Of a stretch of 64,000 nt of DNA, positions 16,928 through 26,227 are shown piece after piece. Made by a program: the position numbers and the translations under genes. The notes below the pieces were generated by a model. That model did no database searches, was not told where the DNA came from, and saw only the letters and a program-made list of their open reading frames with translations. The DNA is from Bacillus_BD sp963708895 (GTDB lineage Bacteria > Bacillota > Bacilli > Bacillales > Cytobacillaceae): contig CAVPUE010000010.1 in assembly GCA_963708895.1 (NCBI GenBank), positions 1 through 64,000 of the forward strand, written 5' to 3'. Position 1 is the stretch's first letter; every line of letters begins with the position of its first letter.

Positions 16928-18002
16928 ATGCGTATACTCTCCTATTATTAGCTTTTATCATGTCAATAAATTCATCAAATATATAACCACTCTCTAATGG
17001 TCCTGGGTTTGCCTCAGGATGAAATTGTACCGTTTGTAGTGGATATACCTCATGCGTTAATCCTTCAACAGAATCATCATGTAAATTTTTAAAGCGAAGC
17101 TGTAATCCCGTACCATTAAGCGATTTTTCCTGTACAACATAACTATGATTTTGAGATGACATAAACACTTTGTTCCTGTCTAAATCAATGACAGGAAGAT
17201 TTGCACCACGATGACCAAAAGCTAATTTTTCAGTATCAGCACCAAGGGCTAATGCCACCAATTGATGACCTAGACCAATTCCTAATGTAGGATATTGAAT
17301 GTTTAAATTCTTAATCGTTGGTAAAATCTCTGTGATATCCTTTGGATCCCCAGGTCCATTTGATAATACAATACCATCAGGTTTTAATTCTTTAATCTTT
17401 TCAAACGTTGTATTGTAAGGAACTATCGTTACTTTACAATCACGATTGACTAAACTGTTTACGATTGATTTTTTTGTTCCAAAATCGAGTAAAACGATAT
17501 GTTGTGTTCCATTTCCAAAGCTTTCAGGTTGCTCCGTCGTAACATTTGAGACCTTTTGTTGATTTGGATACGAAAATAATAGATGTGAAACGTCAGACGT
17601 ATTTGATAATATGGCTGGCATGATTCCTTCTCTACGAATCTTCTTAACTACTGCTCTTGTATCGACATGACCTAACATTGGAATATTCCATTTCTGCAAA
17701 TAGTCCTTCAATGTGTATTTCGCTTCATAGTGATACGAAGTCTGTTTTGCTTCATAAACGATCACACCCGCAACTTGCGGTTTTTTACTTTCAAAATCCA
17801 CTTCATTGATTCCATAATTCCCAATTAGGGGATAAGTGAATACAATAATTTGATCTTTATAAGATGGATCTGTTAATACTTCCTGGTAACCAGTCATCCC
17901 TGTAAAAAAGACAATTTCACCATTAATATTTTCATTAGGAGCTTCTGTTAACCATTCTCCCTTAAAATAATCCCCGCAATGCAATTGTAAATATCCTTCC
18001 AT
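16920..18002 (-). CDS. carA: Carbamoyl-phosphate synthase small subunit (arginine), catalytic Cys replaced by Gly
   Basis: The glutaminase partner of CarB, 360 aa. The N-terminal CPSase small domain (MTGYQEVLTDPS, HVDTRAVVKK) is followed by a class I glutamine amidotransferase domain from about residue 168 with the SNGPGDP loop. The nucleophile motif, normally GICLGHQ, reads GIGLGHQ: residue 243 is Gly (codon GGT at 17274-17276). The His-Glu partners in QFHPEA are kept. Without the Cys, glutamine hydrolysis should be lost. The start is ATG 18002 after GGGGTGGG. It has its own promoter. Confidence 0.93.
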   Translation of the reverse strand: MEGYLQLHCGDYFKGEWLTEAPNENINGEIVFFTGMTGYQEVLTDPSYKDQIIVFTYPLIGNYGINEVDFESKKPQVAGVIVYEAKQTSYHYEAKYTLKDYLQKWNIPMLGHVDTRAVVKKIRREGIMPAILSNTSDVSHLLFSYPNQQKVSNVTTEQPESFGNGTQHIVLLDFGTKKSIVNSLVNRDCKVTIVPYNTTFEKIKELKPDGIVLSNGPGDPKDITEILPTIKNLNIQYPTLGIGLGHQLVALALGADTEKLAFGHRGANLPVIDLDRNKVFMSSQNHSYVVQEKSLNGTGLQLRFKNLHDDSVEGLTHEVYPLQTVQFHPEANPGPLESGYIFDEFIDMIKANNRRVYAYA

Positions 18003-18023
18003 TTTTGCCCACCCCACAATTAT

Positions 18024-18062
18024 TGTATATTTATTATACTTTAGTTATATTTATACGGTCAA
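18024..18062 (-). promoter_or_regulatory. carAB-argF promoter with ARG-box-like site
   Basis: On the minus strand TTGACC (18057-18062), an 18-bp spacer and a perfect TATAAT (18033-18038) form a promoter. 18024-18037 (TGTATATTTATTAT) matches 11 of 14 positions of the AhrC/ArgR consensus TGAATWWWWATTCA and overlaps the -10. Confidence 0.65.
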
Positions 18063-18066
18063 CTAT

Positions 18067-18095
18067 AAATTAAAACAGCCTCTTTTGGCTGTTTC
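18067..18095 (-). terminator. Terminator between argD and carA
   Basis: On the minus strand AAACAGCC / GGCTGTTT pairs around a 6-nt loop and is followed by TTAATTTA. It separates argCJBD from carAB-argF. Confidence 0.7.
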
Positions 18096-18099
18096 AATT

Positions 18100-19239
18100 C
18101 TATTTCGAGAGGACACTAGTAAGAATTTCAATTCCATTGCTCATTTCCTCGTTCGTTACCGTTAATGGTGGTAGAAGTCTAATAACATTTTCTCCAGCAG
18201 ATAAAACAATCAATCCATTGGATCTTAAATCTTTTAAAATTTCTGGAACTTGCATATTAACTTCAATTCCGATCATAAAGCCAAGGCCTCTAATTTCCTT
18301 GACATTTGGCAAACCTAAAAGATTTTCCTGTAAGCTTTTCTGTAAGAAGTCTGCTTTTTGATTGACTTCTGCTAAGAAGTTTTCGTCGAAAATAATATTC
18401 ATTGTCGCAATCGCAGAAGACACTGAAAGCGGATTTCCTCCAAAGGTCGTTCCATGACTTCCTGGTCCGAATACATCTTTTAATTCTTTTCTACCAATAA
18501 TGGCACCAATTGGGAATCCATTCCCTAATCCTTTTGCAACTGAAACGATATCAGGTTTTATCCCAAAGTGCTGAAATGCAAATGGTTTACCCGTACGACC
18601 GATACCCGTTTGAATTTCATCAATCACTAGAAGCGATCCATATTGCTTACAAAGGTTTTCTACTCCGTTAAGAAACTCCTCTGTGGCTGGATACACTCCA
18701 CCTTCGCCTTGAATGACTTCTAACATAATAGCAGCAACATCATCACTCATTTCTGCCTTCAACGCTTCAAGGTCATTATATGGTACGTAAGTAAAGGTTT
18801 CGAGCATCGGGCCGTAACCTGTTTTTATTTTATCCTGACCCGTTGCAGACATCGTAGCAAATGTTCTGCCATGGAAGGATTGGTGAAAAGTAATGATTTT
18901 TTTACGTCCTGTCGCTTTTCTTGAAAGCTTAATCGCCGCTTCATTTGCTTCTGCACCACTATTGGCAAAGAAAACAAGGTCCATCCCGGCTGCTTGTGCT
19001 AATTTACCCGCAGCGATTTCTTGGATTTCAACAGGAAATAAGTTTGATACATGCCAAAACTTATTTAATTGATCCTGAACAGCTTCTTGGACGGCCTTTG
19101 GACGATGCCCCAAATTATTGACCCCAATGCCGGATGTGAAATCCAAATATTTTTTTCCGTCTTTTCCATAAAGAAAGCTTCCTTCAGCCCATTCAGGCTC
19201 CACTTCCCACCTACTGTATGTTGGGAACAGATTGCTCAT
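18100..19239 (-). CDS. argD: Acetylornithine aminotransferase
   Basis: A PLP enzyme that transfers an amino group to N-acetylglutamate semialdehyde in arginine synthesis. The 379-aa protein has a PLP lysine in SVAKGLGNGFPIGA, and FANSGAEANEAAIKL binds cofactor. The start is ATG 19239, just after GTGGAG; the argB stop codon lies between that ribosome site and the ATG, so the two are coupled. An upstream in-frame extension overlaps argB and is not needed. A terminator follows. Confidence 0.96.
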   Translation of the reverse strand: MSNLFPTYSRWEVEPEWAEGSFLYGKDGKKYLDFTSGIGVNNLGHRPKAVQEAVQDQLNKFWHVSNLFPVEIQEIAAGKLAQAAGMDLVFFANSGAEANEAAIKLSRKATGRKKIITFHQSFHGRTFATMSATGQDKIKTGYGPMLETFTYVPYNDLEALKAEMSDDVAAIMLEVIQGEGGVYPATEEFLNGVENLCKQYGSLLVIDEIQTGIGRTGKPFAFQHFGIKPDIVSVAKGLGNGFPIGAIIGRKELKDVFGPGSHGTTFGGNPLSVSSAIATMNIIFDENFLAEVNQKADFLQKSLQENLLGLPNVKEIRGLGFMIGIEVNMQVPEILKDLRSNGLIVLSAGENVIRLLPPLTVTNEEMSNGIEILTSVLSK

Positions 19240-19240
19240 A

Positions 19241-20009
19241 TTAACTCCACTCATTTCTAATAATTTTTGTACCCTTCCATTTATGACCATCATAAAATAA
19301 AGATTTTCCCGAAACGATCATGACACTTGAAAGGCCTTTTTCAAGGGCTGACATAGCAGAAGTTACTTTAGGAATCATGCCACCGTATATCGTGCCATTT
19401 TCAATTAATTGTTCCACCTTTTGCATTTCTAATGAATCCACTACTTCTTGATCAACCATTATTCCTTCAACATCTGTAACAAAAATACATTGATCCGCTT
19501 CAATAGATTGAGCCACTGCTGCTGCTGCATAATCTGCATTTACATTTAACTTTTGTCCGTTTTCATGAATCGCAATCGGCGTAATAGCAGGAATAATTTC
19601 CTCCTGTAAAATATTCAAAATCATTCTTGTATTTACTTTGGTAATTTCTCCAACAAAACCTAATGTTTCTTTATCGATATAGTCTGCTTGTAAACAACCT
19701 GCATCACTTCCGTTTAACCCAAGTGCAGTTAATCCGTTATTCGTTAATTTTTGAACTAGTTTTCGATTCGTTAATCCTGATAGTACTAGTTCTGCTATTT
19801 CTAGTGTTTGTTCTGTTGTTTTACGTAAACCATTATGAAATTCTGGTTCTACTTCATACATAGCGAGCATTCTGATTAATATCTGGTCCCCCACCATGAA
19901 CAAAGATTAATTGGTTTCCTTGTTCCTGTAGGTTCTTTAATGCAGTAAAAAAGTCTGAAGTTAGCTCATCTAGAATGCTACCTCCACATTTAATCACTAT
20001 TTTTCCCAT
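19241..20009 (-). pseudogene. argB: Acetylglutamate kinase, one-base frameshift
   Basis: Phosphorylates N-acetylglutamate, the second arginine step. The N-terminus MGKIVIKCGGSILDE and the motif VHGGGPDIN are in one frame. After NQ the protein continues as MLAMYEVEPEFHNGL in the next frame. Dropping one A of the AA at 19870-19871 restores 255 aa, the normal length. The rest is intact, including NVNADYAAAAVA. The break in an otherwise complete operon suggests a sequence error. The ATG follows AAAGGTGA between argJ and argB. Confidence 0.85.
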
Positions 20010-20023
20010 GTTGTTCATCACCT

Positions 20024-21260
20024 TTATGTTCGATAACTTGCGTTAATTTTTACATAGTCATAGGAAAGATCACAGCCCCAGGCTTTACCTACAGCTTCCC
20101 CACAATGTAAATCTACAAAAATTTGAATAAAATCTTGTTTTAAATAGTTCAAAGCTTCATCTTCTGAAAATGAAACAGGTACACTTGCTTTCAACATATC
20201 AATATCACCAATCGAAACATCAACATTTTCTGGATTGATGCGTGCATTGGTTTGACCAACCGCTCCAATAATTCTTCCCCAGTTGGCATCCGCACCGTAA
20301 ACAGCTGTTTTCACTAAACTTGAACCCACTACTTGCTTCGCAATCATTCGTGCATCAAGCTCATTTAAAGCTCCTTTAACTTCCACTTCAATGAGTTTTG
20401 TTGCCCCTTCGCCGTCCTTGGCAATTTGTTTTGCAAGACTTTCACTTGTTAAGGTTAATAATTGCTTAAATACCTGCCATTCCGGATGTTCAGCTGTTAA
20501 TGTCTCATTCTCCGCTTTACCGTTTGCCAGTACCAATACCGTGTCATTGGTTGAAGTATCACCATCAACCGTAATTTGATTAAATGATTTTTCCGTAACT
20601 TCTCTTAGAGCTTGCTGTAATGCTTGTTGGGAAATTTTTGCATCTGTCGTTATATACCCAAGCATTGTTGCCATATTAGGATGAATCATTCCAGATCCTT
20701 TAGCCGTACCACCCATCGTTATTGTTTTACCATCGATTTCTGCTGAAAAGCAGCATGTTTTCATGATAGTATCTGTTGTTAAAATCGCCGTTTGGAATGC
20801 GACTGCATGATCTTTAGAGAAAGCCTGGATTCAATTGTTCAATTCCACTTTTTAGCTTCTCCATTTGCAAGTTAACCCCAATAACACCTGTTGAAGCGAC
20901 CGCTACAAGATGTTCTTTTACATTTAACTTTTGTGCAACCAACTTTCTTGTCTCGTATGCATCCTTTAATCCTTGTTCACCTGTACAGGCATTTGCACAG
21001 CCACTATTTACAATAACTGCTTGAATTAAACCATCATGCGATATACTTTCTTGGGTTACTTTTAATGGTGCTGCTTGAAACTGATTGGTCGTATATACAG
21101 CGGCCGCAGTTGCTGGGACTTCACTTAGAATCAAGCCAAGATCTTTATTCTCTTTTTTAATACCAGCTTCAATCCCATCCGCTTGAAAACCCTTTGGTGA
21201 TAATATGGTGCCATCTTTAATTTCCTTAATTTCTATATTTGACAATGCCTGCACATGCAT
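20024..21260 (-). pseudogene. argJ: Bifunctional ornithine acetyltransferase/N-acetylglutamate synthase, one-base frameshift
   Basis: Recycles the acetyl group from acetylornithine to glutamate. The protein cuts itself before the Thr of the conserved MATMLG, which is present in KGSGMIHPNMATMLG. The frame breaks after QLNPGF: removing one base from the AAA at 20820-20822 gives a continuous 411-aa product. ATG 21260 is only two bases from GGAGG and a GTG at 21254 is better spaced, so the exact start is uncertain. It is the second gene of argCJBD. Confidence 0.85.
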
Positions 21261-21305
21261 TTCCTCCTTTATTGGTGTCAGACTCGAGACAACTGTTGCG
21301 ATTTT

Positions 21306-22340
21306 TTATGGATACATTGGAATAAAATCAAGTCCGGTTTTTTCATCAAGTCCATTCATAATGTTTGCATTTTGAACTGCTTGACCTGCAGCACCCTTCA
21401 TCAGATTATCAATAACCGATACAATCGTTAATCTTCCAGTTCGTTCGTCAAGGTGTAAACCAATATCGCAATAATTGGAACCAGCTACTTCTTTTACTGC
21501 TGGAAAATGTCCTAATGGACGAACTCTTACAAAAGGTGCATTTTCATAGTGATGTTGATACAATTCATGAACTTGGGATAAACTTATTTCTTTTTCCAAC
21601 TGAACATAGATTGTAGCCATAATTCCTCTTGAGATTGGTAGCAAGTGTGTGGAAAATGTAACTGGTTTAATCTCTTCATTCCAATTTAACAGTTGTTGTT
21701 CAATTTCTGGAATGTGTTGATGTTCATTCACTTTATAAATTTTAAAGTTTTCTGACATTTCAGCATGCATATTCATTCTTGATGGTTTTCGACCTGCTCC
21801 TGAAGTACCTGATTTTGCATCGATAATGATTGATGTTGGAACCACTAACTTTTCAATAATAACCGGAGCCAACCCTAATAAGGAAGCCGTTGAATAACAA
21901 CCTGGATTAGAAATCCATTCTGCATTCGCTACTTGCTCACGGTTCCATTCTGTTAATCCGTAAACAGCTTTATTGATAAGTTGTTCTGGTGCCGGTTCAT
22001 GTTTATACCATTTTTTATAATCCTCTAAGTTTTGCAATCGTAAATCACCTGATAAGTCAATGACTTTTAAATTTAAATCAGCAAATTGAGCAGCAAGTTG
22101 ACTAGAAACTCCTGATGGTGTAGCAAAAAAGACCATATCTGTATTTTCAGCTATCTTCTCTGGATTTATTTCTTCTAATATTTGATCATTGATATTATAT
22201 AAATGAGGATACTCCTTCCATATCGGTGTATCACCTTTTGTTGAATGGATCGATTGAATTTGAAACTCAGAATGATTATTCAAAATACGTAATAATTCAA
22301 TCCCTCCATATCCTGTTGTTCCAATTATTGCAACTTTCAT
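21306..22340 (-). CDS. argC: N-acetyl-gamma-glutamyl-phosphate reductase
   Basis: The NADPH-dependent third step of arginine synthesis. The 344-aa protein has the Rossmann motif GTTGYGGIELLR, and the active Cys lies in SNPGCYSTASLLGLAP. The start is ATG 22340, six bases after GGAGGGG; the frame extends five codons upstream from a TTG over that site. It is the first gene of argCJBD, downstream of paired ARG boxes. Confidence 0.96.
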   Translation of the reverse strand: MKVAIIGTTGYGGIELLRILNNHSEFQIQSIHSTKGDTPIWKEYPHLYNINDQILEEINPEKIAENTDMVFFATPSGVSSQLAAQFADLNLKVIDLSGDLRLQNLEDYKKWYKHEPAPEQLINKAVYGLTEWNREQVANAEWISNPGCYSTASLLGLAPVIIEKLVVPTSIIIDAKSGTSGAGRKPSRMNMHAEMSENFKIYKVNEHQHIPEIEQQLLNWNEEIKPVTFSTHLLPISRGIMATIYVQLEKEISLSQVHELYQHHYENAPFVRVRPLGHFPAVKEVAGSNYCDIGLHLDERTGRLTIVSVIDNLMKGAAGQAVQNANIMNGLDEKTGLDFIPMYP

Positions 22341-22365
22341 TTCGTACCCCTCCAAATATTGTTAA

Positions 22366-22399
22366 TGAATATTTAATCATTTTTATTAATATTTATAAG
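22366..22399 (-). promoter_or_regulatory. Tandem ARG boxes upstream of argC
   Basis: TGAATATTTAATCA (22366-22379) matches 13 of 14 positions of the AhrC/ArgR consensus TGAATWWWWATTCA. A weaker copy (22386-22399, 10 of 14) starts 20 bp further on. The intergenic region 22341-22702 also carries TATAAT at 22490-22495 and 22560-22565 on the plus strand, possible -10 boxes for fnr; no other gene is seen in it. Confidence 0.6.
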
Positions 22400-22702
22400 T
22401 TATATTTCTCTCATTATAAAAATATGTAACTTTAAAATCAATGGTTTTTTCAAAAAATATATTTTCAGGACAAAACACTATTTTAATAGTATAATGTTAA
22501 TTTATAAGAACTTTTTAATTTTTATCCCTTTTCAAGCATATTCAATAGATATATACTTGTATAATGGGTATAAATAAAAGGTTTTATTTATGAAAAATCT
22601 TATTTATTTCTATTTTACAAAATCTTTTTTGCGTATTTTTATCTAATTGTTAAACCCATACTATAAATATTCTCTCACACTTCTGCAAAAGGTGGTGATG
22701 AA

Positions 22703-23401
22703 ATGCAGCCTATTCAAGAAATTTCTGCAGATCTTTCACAAATGTTAGAAGAATACGTACATCATGAAAGTAAAATAAAAAAAGGGAGCCTTCTATATCG
22801 AGAAGGTGAACTCGCTACAGAATTGTTCATTATTCGAAGTGGTAAAGTTCAAGTTAGTAAATTAACACCAGATGGTCGTGAATTTACGTTAAGACTATGT
22901 TCAGCCAATGACCTAATCGGTGAAGTTTCATTAGCTTGTCCTAATCCGAAACATAAAATGAATGCAAAAGTACTTGAGGATGGAAAAGTAGCTATTATTT
23001 ATATGAAAGATTTAGAAAATCACCTTCTAACTAATAATGAACTAGCGCTACAATTTATGAAATGGATGAGTAATCAAAACGAGATTTCTCAAACGAAAAT
23101 TCGCGACCTTATTTTAAATGGTAAAAAGGGTGCGTTATATTCAACTTTGATTCGGCTTTCGAATAGTTATGGAACCAAAACAGATGATTCTAGTATTATC
23201 ATCAATCATTCCCTGACAAACCAGGAAATTGCGAACTTTTGTGGGACCTCGAGAGAAGTGATTAACCGCTTACTTAGCGATTTACGTAAACTGGACGTTA
23301 TTTCCGTTGAAAAAGGAACGATTACAATCCATGATTTACATTATTTGAAGACAGGGATCAACTGTGAAAACTGTCCTCCTCACATATGTACGATTGAATA
23401 A
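22703..23401 (+). CDS. fnr: Fnr, iron-sulphur oxygen-sensing regulator
   Basis: A CRP/FNR-family activator of anaerobic genes, 232 aa. It has a cyclic-nucleotide-type beta-barrel (about 20-130), a dimer helix, and a helix-turn-helix with NQEIANFCGTSREVINRLLS. The C-terminal cysteines C221, C224 and C229 (in NCENCPPHIC) are the Bacillus-type 4Fe-4S ligands, unlike the N-terminal cluster of E. coli FNR. AAAGGTGGTGA precedes the ATG. It sits next to molybdenum-cofactor genes, two of which have FNR boxes. Confidence 0.92.
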   Translation: MQPIQEISADLSQMLEEYVHHESKIKKGSLLYREGELATELFIIRSGKVQVSKLTPDGREFTLRLCSANDLIGEVSLACPNPKHKMNAKVLEDGKVAIIYMKDLENHLLTNNELALQFMKWMSNQNEISQTKIRDLILNGKKGALYSTLIRLSNSYGTKTDDSSIIINHSLTNQEIANFCGTSREVINRLLSDLRKLDVISVEKGTITIHDLHYLKTGINCENCPPHICTIE

Positions 23402-23405
23402 TATG

Positions 23406-23450
23406 AAAAAGGCTGGCCCTACTTATAAAGTAGGATCAGTCTTTTTTATT
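23406..23450. terminator. Terminator between fnr and mobB
   Basis: A long interrupted stem (GGCTG..CCTACTT with AAGTAGG..CAGTC) is followed by TTTTTT on the plus strand. The convergent mobB stop lies inside it. Confidence 0.75.
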
Positions 23451-23957
23451 AATGTGCTTAAGAATATAATTCACTAGCCAATTCAATACATTTGGATCAT
23501 CACGTTGATAGGTGACAATCTCGGTATCGGGTGCAGCGTTTTCGTATAGCACTAGTTCAATTTTTTCCAATTCTTCCAAAAGCTGCACATCTTCTTTATG
23601 ACGAATCAAAACCGCTTTGGGAAATTTTTCAAACTTATAACCTTCAATAAGGATAACATCTGGATTCATGTGGGAGATAAGTTTGATTTTTTGCACTAAT
23701 GTCCACTCCACATCCTCTACCTGTAGTAGAAGTCTCCCACCCCCTTCTACTAAAGAGGCAGACGCACCTGCGGTAATATGGCTTGATGAATCTTTGTTAT
23801 CTGCGATAGCAGGTTTACCACCATGGCCATGATGCTTAATGGTAGCCGTTTTGATACCTACTGCTGTAAGATTTGAAATCAGTTGATTTAAAAACGTTGT
23901 TTTTCCGCTATTTTGATAACCTACAATTTGGAAAATAAAGGGGGTTACCAAGGCCAT
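23436..23957 (-). CDS. mobB: MobB, molybdopterin-guanine dinucleotide adapter GTPase
   Basis: A 173-aa P-loop protein. Walker A is GYQNSGKTT near the N-terminus, followed by the family motif IKHHGHG. It supports attachment of GMP to molybdopterin for enzymes such as nitrate reductase. The ATG lies inside the last codons of moeA (13-base overlap) after GAAGGAAG, so the two genes are coupled. No mobA is visible in the window. Confidence 0.92.
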   Translation of the reverse strand: MALVTPFIFQIVGYQNSGKTTFLNQLISNLTAVGIKTATIKHHGHGGKPAIADNKDSSSHITAGASASLVEGGGRLLLQVEDVEWTLVQKIKLISHMNPDVILIEGYKFEKFPKAVLIRHKEDVQLLEELEKIELVLYENAAPDTEIVTYQRDDPNVLNWLVNYILKHINKKD

Positions 23958-25211
23958 TTGCTTCCTTCAGTTTCTTCTAACAACAGAACTTCTACTTCAT
24001 CCCCAGCCTCAAAACCTCGTGTTCCACCCGGTAATATAATGAAAGAATTCGCCCCTGAGAGACTCATCACAATATTTGATTTGTCCATTCCACTTGGTTT
24101 TACTACCAGTTTTCCATTCTGTACAAATAATGTACTTCTAACAAAACGTGTAAATGGATTTGCTTTAGGAAAATCTGTTTGTAAAATTGCCTTTTCTTTA
24201 CGAAGATGAGGTTTTGAAGAAAACAGCATCCTTCTCACGATAGGTCTCGTAAGTAATTCAAAGCCTACATAACAGGCTGAGGGATTCCCGGAAAGTCCAA
24301 ATAATAGTTTGCCATTGAGCTGTGCAACAGTTGTTACACTTCCTGGACGCATTGCAATTTTATTAAATAATACTTCTGCTCCTAAGTCTGTTGTAGATTT
24401 CTGGCAACAGGTCAAAATCTCCTACAGAAACGCCTCCTGTAGTAATTAACATATCCACTTCTGGAAGTGCCTTTGAGATTGCTTCATAACAAGTTTCTAA
24501 CTCATCTGGTAAATTCCCATAAAAACGCACTTGAGCTCCTACTCGTTCAATTTGAGCCATAATCATATGAGAGTTACTGTTTCGAATTTTACCTGGTTGC
24601 AAAGGTTCATCGACTTCTAATAGCTCTGTACCAGTAGCAAAAAGACCAATAATCGGCTTTTTCGCAACTGGAACATTAGCATAACCAAATGTTGCCAGCA
24701 TGGCTTGAATGCCTGGATTAATGAACGTTCCTTTTGAGACTAGAATCTCTCCTTCTTTTGCATCCTCCCCACAAAAGGAAACATTATCTCCTTTTTTATA
24801 AGACCTTTTGATTGTTATGTATGGCTTTCCATCTATTTCCGATTCTTTTGCAAGTTCAAGCATAACGACAGCATCACTACCTTCTGGCATTTGCGCACCA
24901 GTCATGATTCGAATGACTTGAAACGGACCCAAAGTTTTGCTGCTAACAACACCTGCACCTATATGATCAATCACTTCAAATTGGACTGGATTGGTAAGGG
25001 AAGCTTCTTTCGTATCAATAGAACGTATGGCAAACCCATCATAGGGTGCTTTATCAAATGGTGGCACATTATTCGTCGCAACTAATTCTTGAGATAAATA
25101 ACGTCCATAGCTTTCATTTATAGAAACTAATTCTCCATTTCCAAATTTTTCGTATTCCATTACCTTACTAACTGCTTCACCCACTGGAATAGGTGTCCTC
25201 ATTTCTACCAT
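23945..25211 (-). pseudogene. moeA: Molybdopterin molybdenumtransferase, one-base frameshift
   Basis: Inserts molybdenum into adenylylated molybdopterin. The N-terminal part, with PPFDKAPYDGFA and the signature ITTGGVSVGDFD, runs to about 24390. The product then continues as LGAEVLFNKIAMRPGS in the next frame. Removing one base near 24386-24393 gives 421 aa, the family length. The C-terminal GNPSACYVGFELL is normal. The start is ATG 25211 after AGGAGTG. The FNR box at 25382 lies in the divergent region shared with ric. Confidence 0.85.
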
Positions 25212-25381
25212 ACAATCACTCCTACATCTTACAATGTTATAGCTATTATAGCCTTTTTACTTTATGACAGCAAAAACCCAAAAAGTGAACTTCTGCTTCT
25301 TTCACTTTAATATAACACTAATTTTCTAAAAAACGATGACTACTATCACGATTGAATATTTTTTGAAATTTTTCTAGTTAC

Positions 25382-25424
25382 TGTGATTCATGTCACCCGA
25401 TAGAGAGCATCTTTCATTTATGAT
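25382..25424 (+). promoter_or_regulatory. FNR-box promoter of ric
   Basis: TGTGATTCATGTCACC (25382-25397) differs from TGTGA-N6-TCACA at one base. A -10, TATGAT (25419-25424), follows, which puts the centre of the box at -41.5 from the predicted transcription start, the class II activator position. Confidence 0.75.
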
Positions 25425-25463
25425 GTATCTATAGTAATTATTGCCTTATTAGGAGGAAACATA

Positions 25464-26156
25464 ATGAGTGTACCATTTACAACAACAAGTTTAGTAAAAG
25501 ATATCGTTAATGAAGCACCTAAAACAAGTGATGTCTTTAAGAAACATAGAATTGATTTTTGCTGTGGAGGGAATATTCCTTTAGCAACAGCCGCACAGGA
25601 AAAATCTGTAAATATAGATGAACTACTACAAGAGTTAACGACCGTATACGAAAACTCAGATCTCAATGAAGACGTAACCGTTTGGACAAACAGCTCGTCA
25701 GAAGAAATTATTCAACATATTATCGAACATTATCACCGTCCACTTGATGAAGAGCTTCATTCATTAAGTCCATATGTAACAAAAGTATCAAGAGTTCATG
25801 GTGAAAGACATCCAGAATTATTAGAAGTCTTTGTCCTATTTTCTGAATTAAAGCAAGAACTTTTAGAACACACAGCTAAAGAAGAAGCAACTAGCTTTCC
25901 GCTTCTATTGACTTTAGATCATCCTGATACTGAAAATAAAGAAGAAATCGTTGAAACGATTCGTGAGCTTGAAAAAGAGCACGACCATGCTGGCGATATT
26001 TTAAAGAAGCTTCGTGAAATCACAGATGACTTTACTCCCCCTGCAGATGGATGTGGAACCTATCGCCTTGTCTATAAACGACTAGAAATGTTAGAAGGCC
26101 ATACCTTCATGCATGTTCACTTAGAAAATAATATCTTATTTCCACGATATCTATAA
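25464..26156 (+). CDS. ric: Iron-sulphur cluster repair di-iron protein (ScdA/YtfE/Ric)
   Basis: A 230-aa protein that restores iron-sulphur clusters after nitrosative or oxidative damage. The N-terminal ScdA domain has HRIDFCCGG; the hemerythrin-like HHE part supplies the di-iron ligands in IIEHYHRP, HAKEE-like and EHDHAGD segments and the final HVHLENNILFPR. AGGAGG precedes the ATG. The upstream FNR box places it with anaerobic nitrate/nitrite metabolism, where nitric oxide arises. Confidence 0.92.
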   Translation: MSVPFTTTSLVKDIVNEAPKTSDVFKKHRIDFCCGGNIPLATAAQEKSVNIDELLQELTTVYENSDLNEDVTVWTNSSSEEIIQHIIEHYHRPLDEELHSLSPYVTKVSRVHGERHPELLEVFVLFSELKQELLEHTAKEEATSFPLLLTLDHPDTENKEEIVETIRELEKEHDHAGDILKKLREITDDFTPPADGCGTYRLVYKRLEMLEGHTFMHVHLENNILFPRYL

Positions 26157-26163
26157 TCCTCTA

Positions 26164-26193
26164 GGGGCTGTTTCATACAGTCCCTTTTTATTT
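26164..26193 (+). terminator. Terminator of ric
   Basis: The stem GGGGCTGT / ACAGTCCC is followed by TTTTTATTTT. Confidence 0.8.
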
Positions 26194-26200
26194 TCTGTAG

Positions 26201-26227
26201 AAAAAAACTCCTTAAAAAGGAGTTTTT
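26201..26227 (-). terminator. Terminator of moaA
   Basis: On the minus strand AAAACTCCTT / AAGGAGTTTT has a 3-nt loop and ends in a T run, touching the moaA stop codon. Confidence 0.75.
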
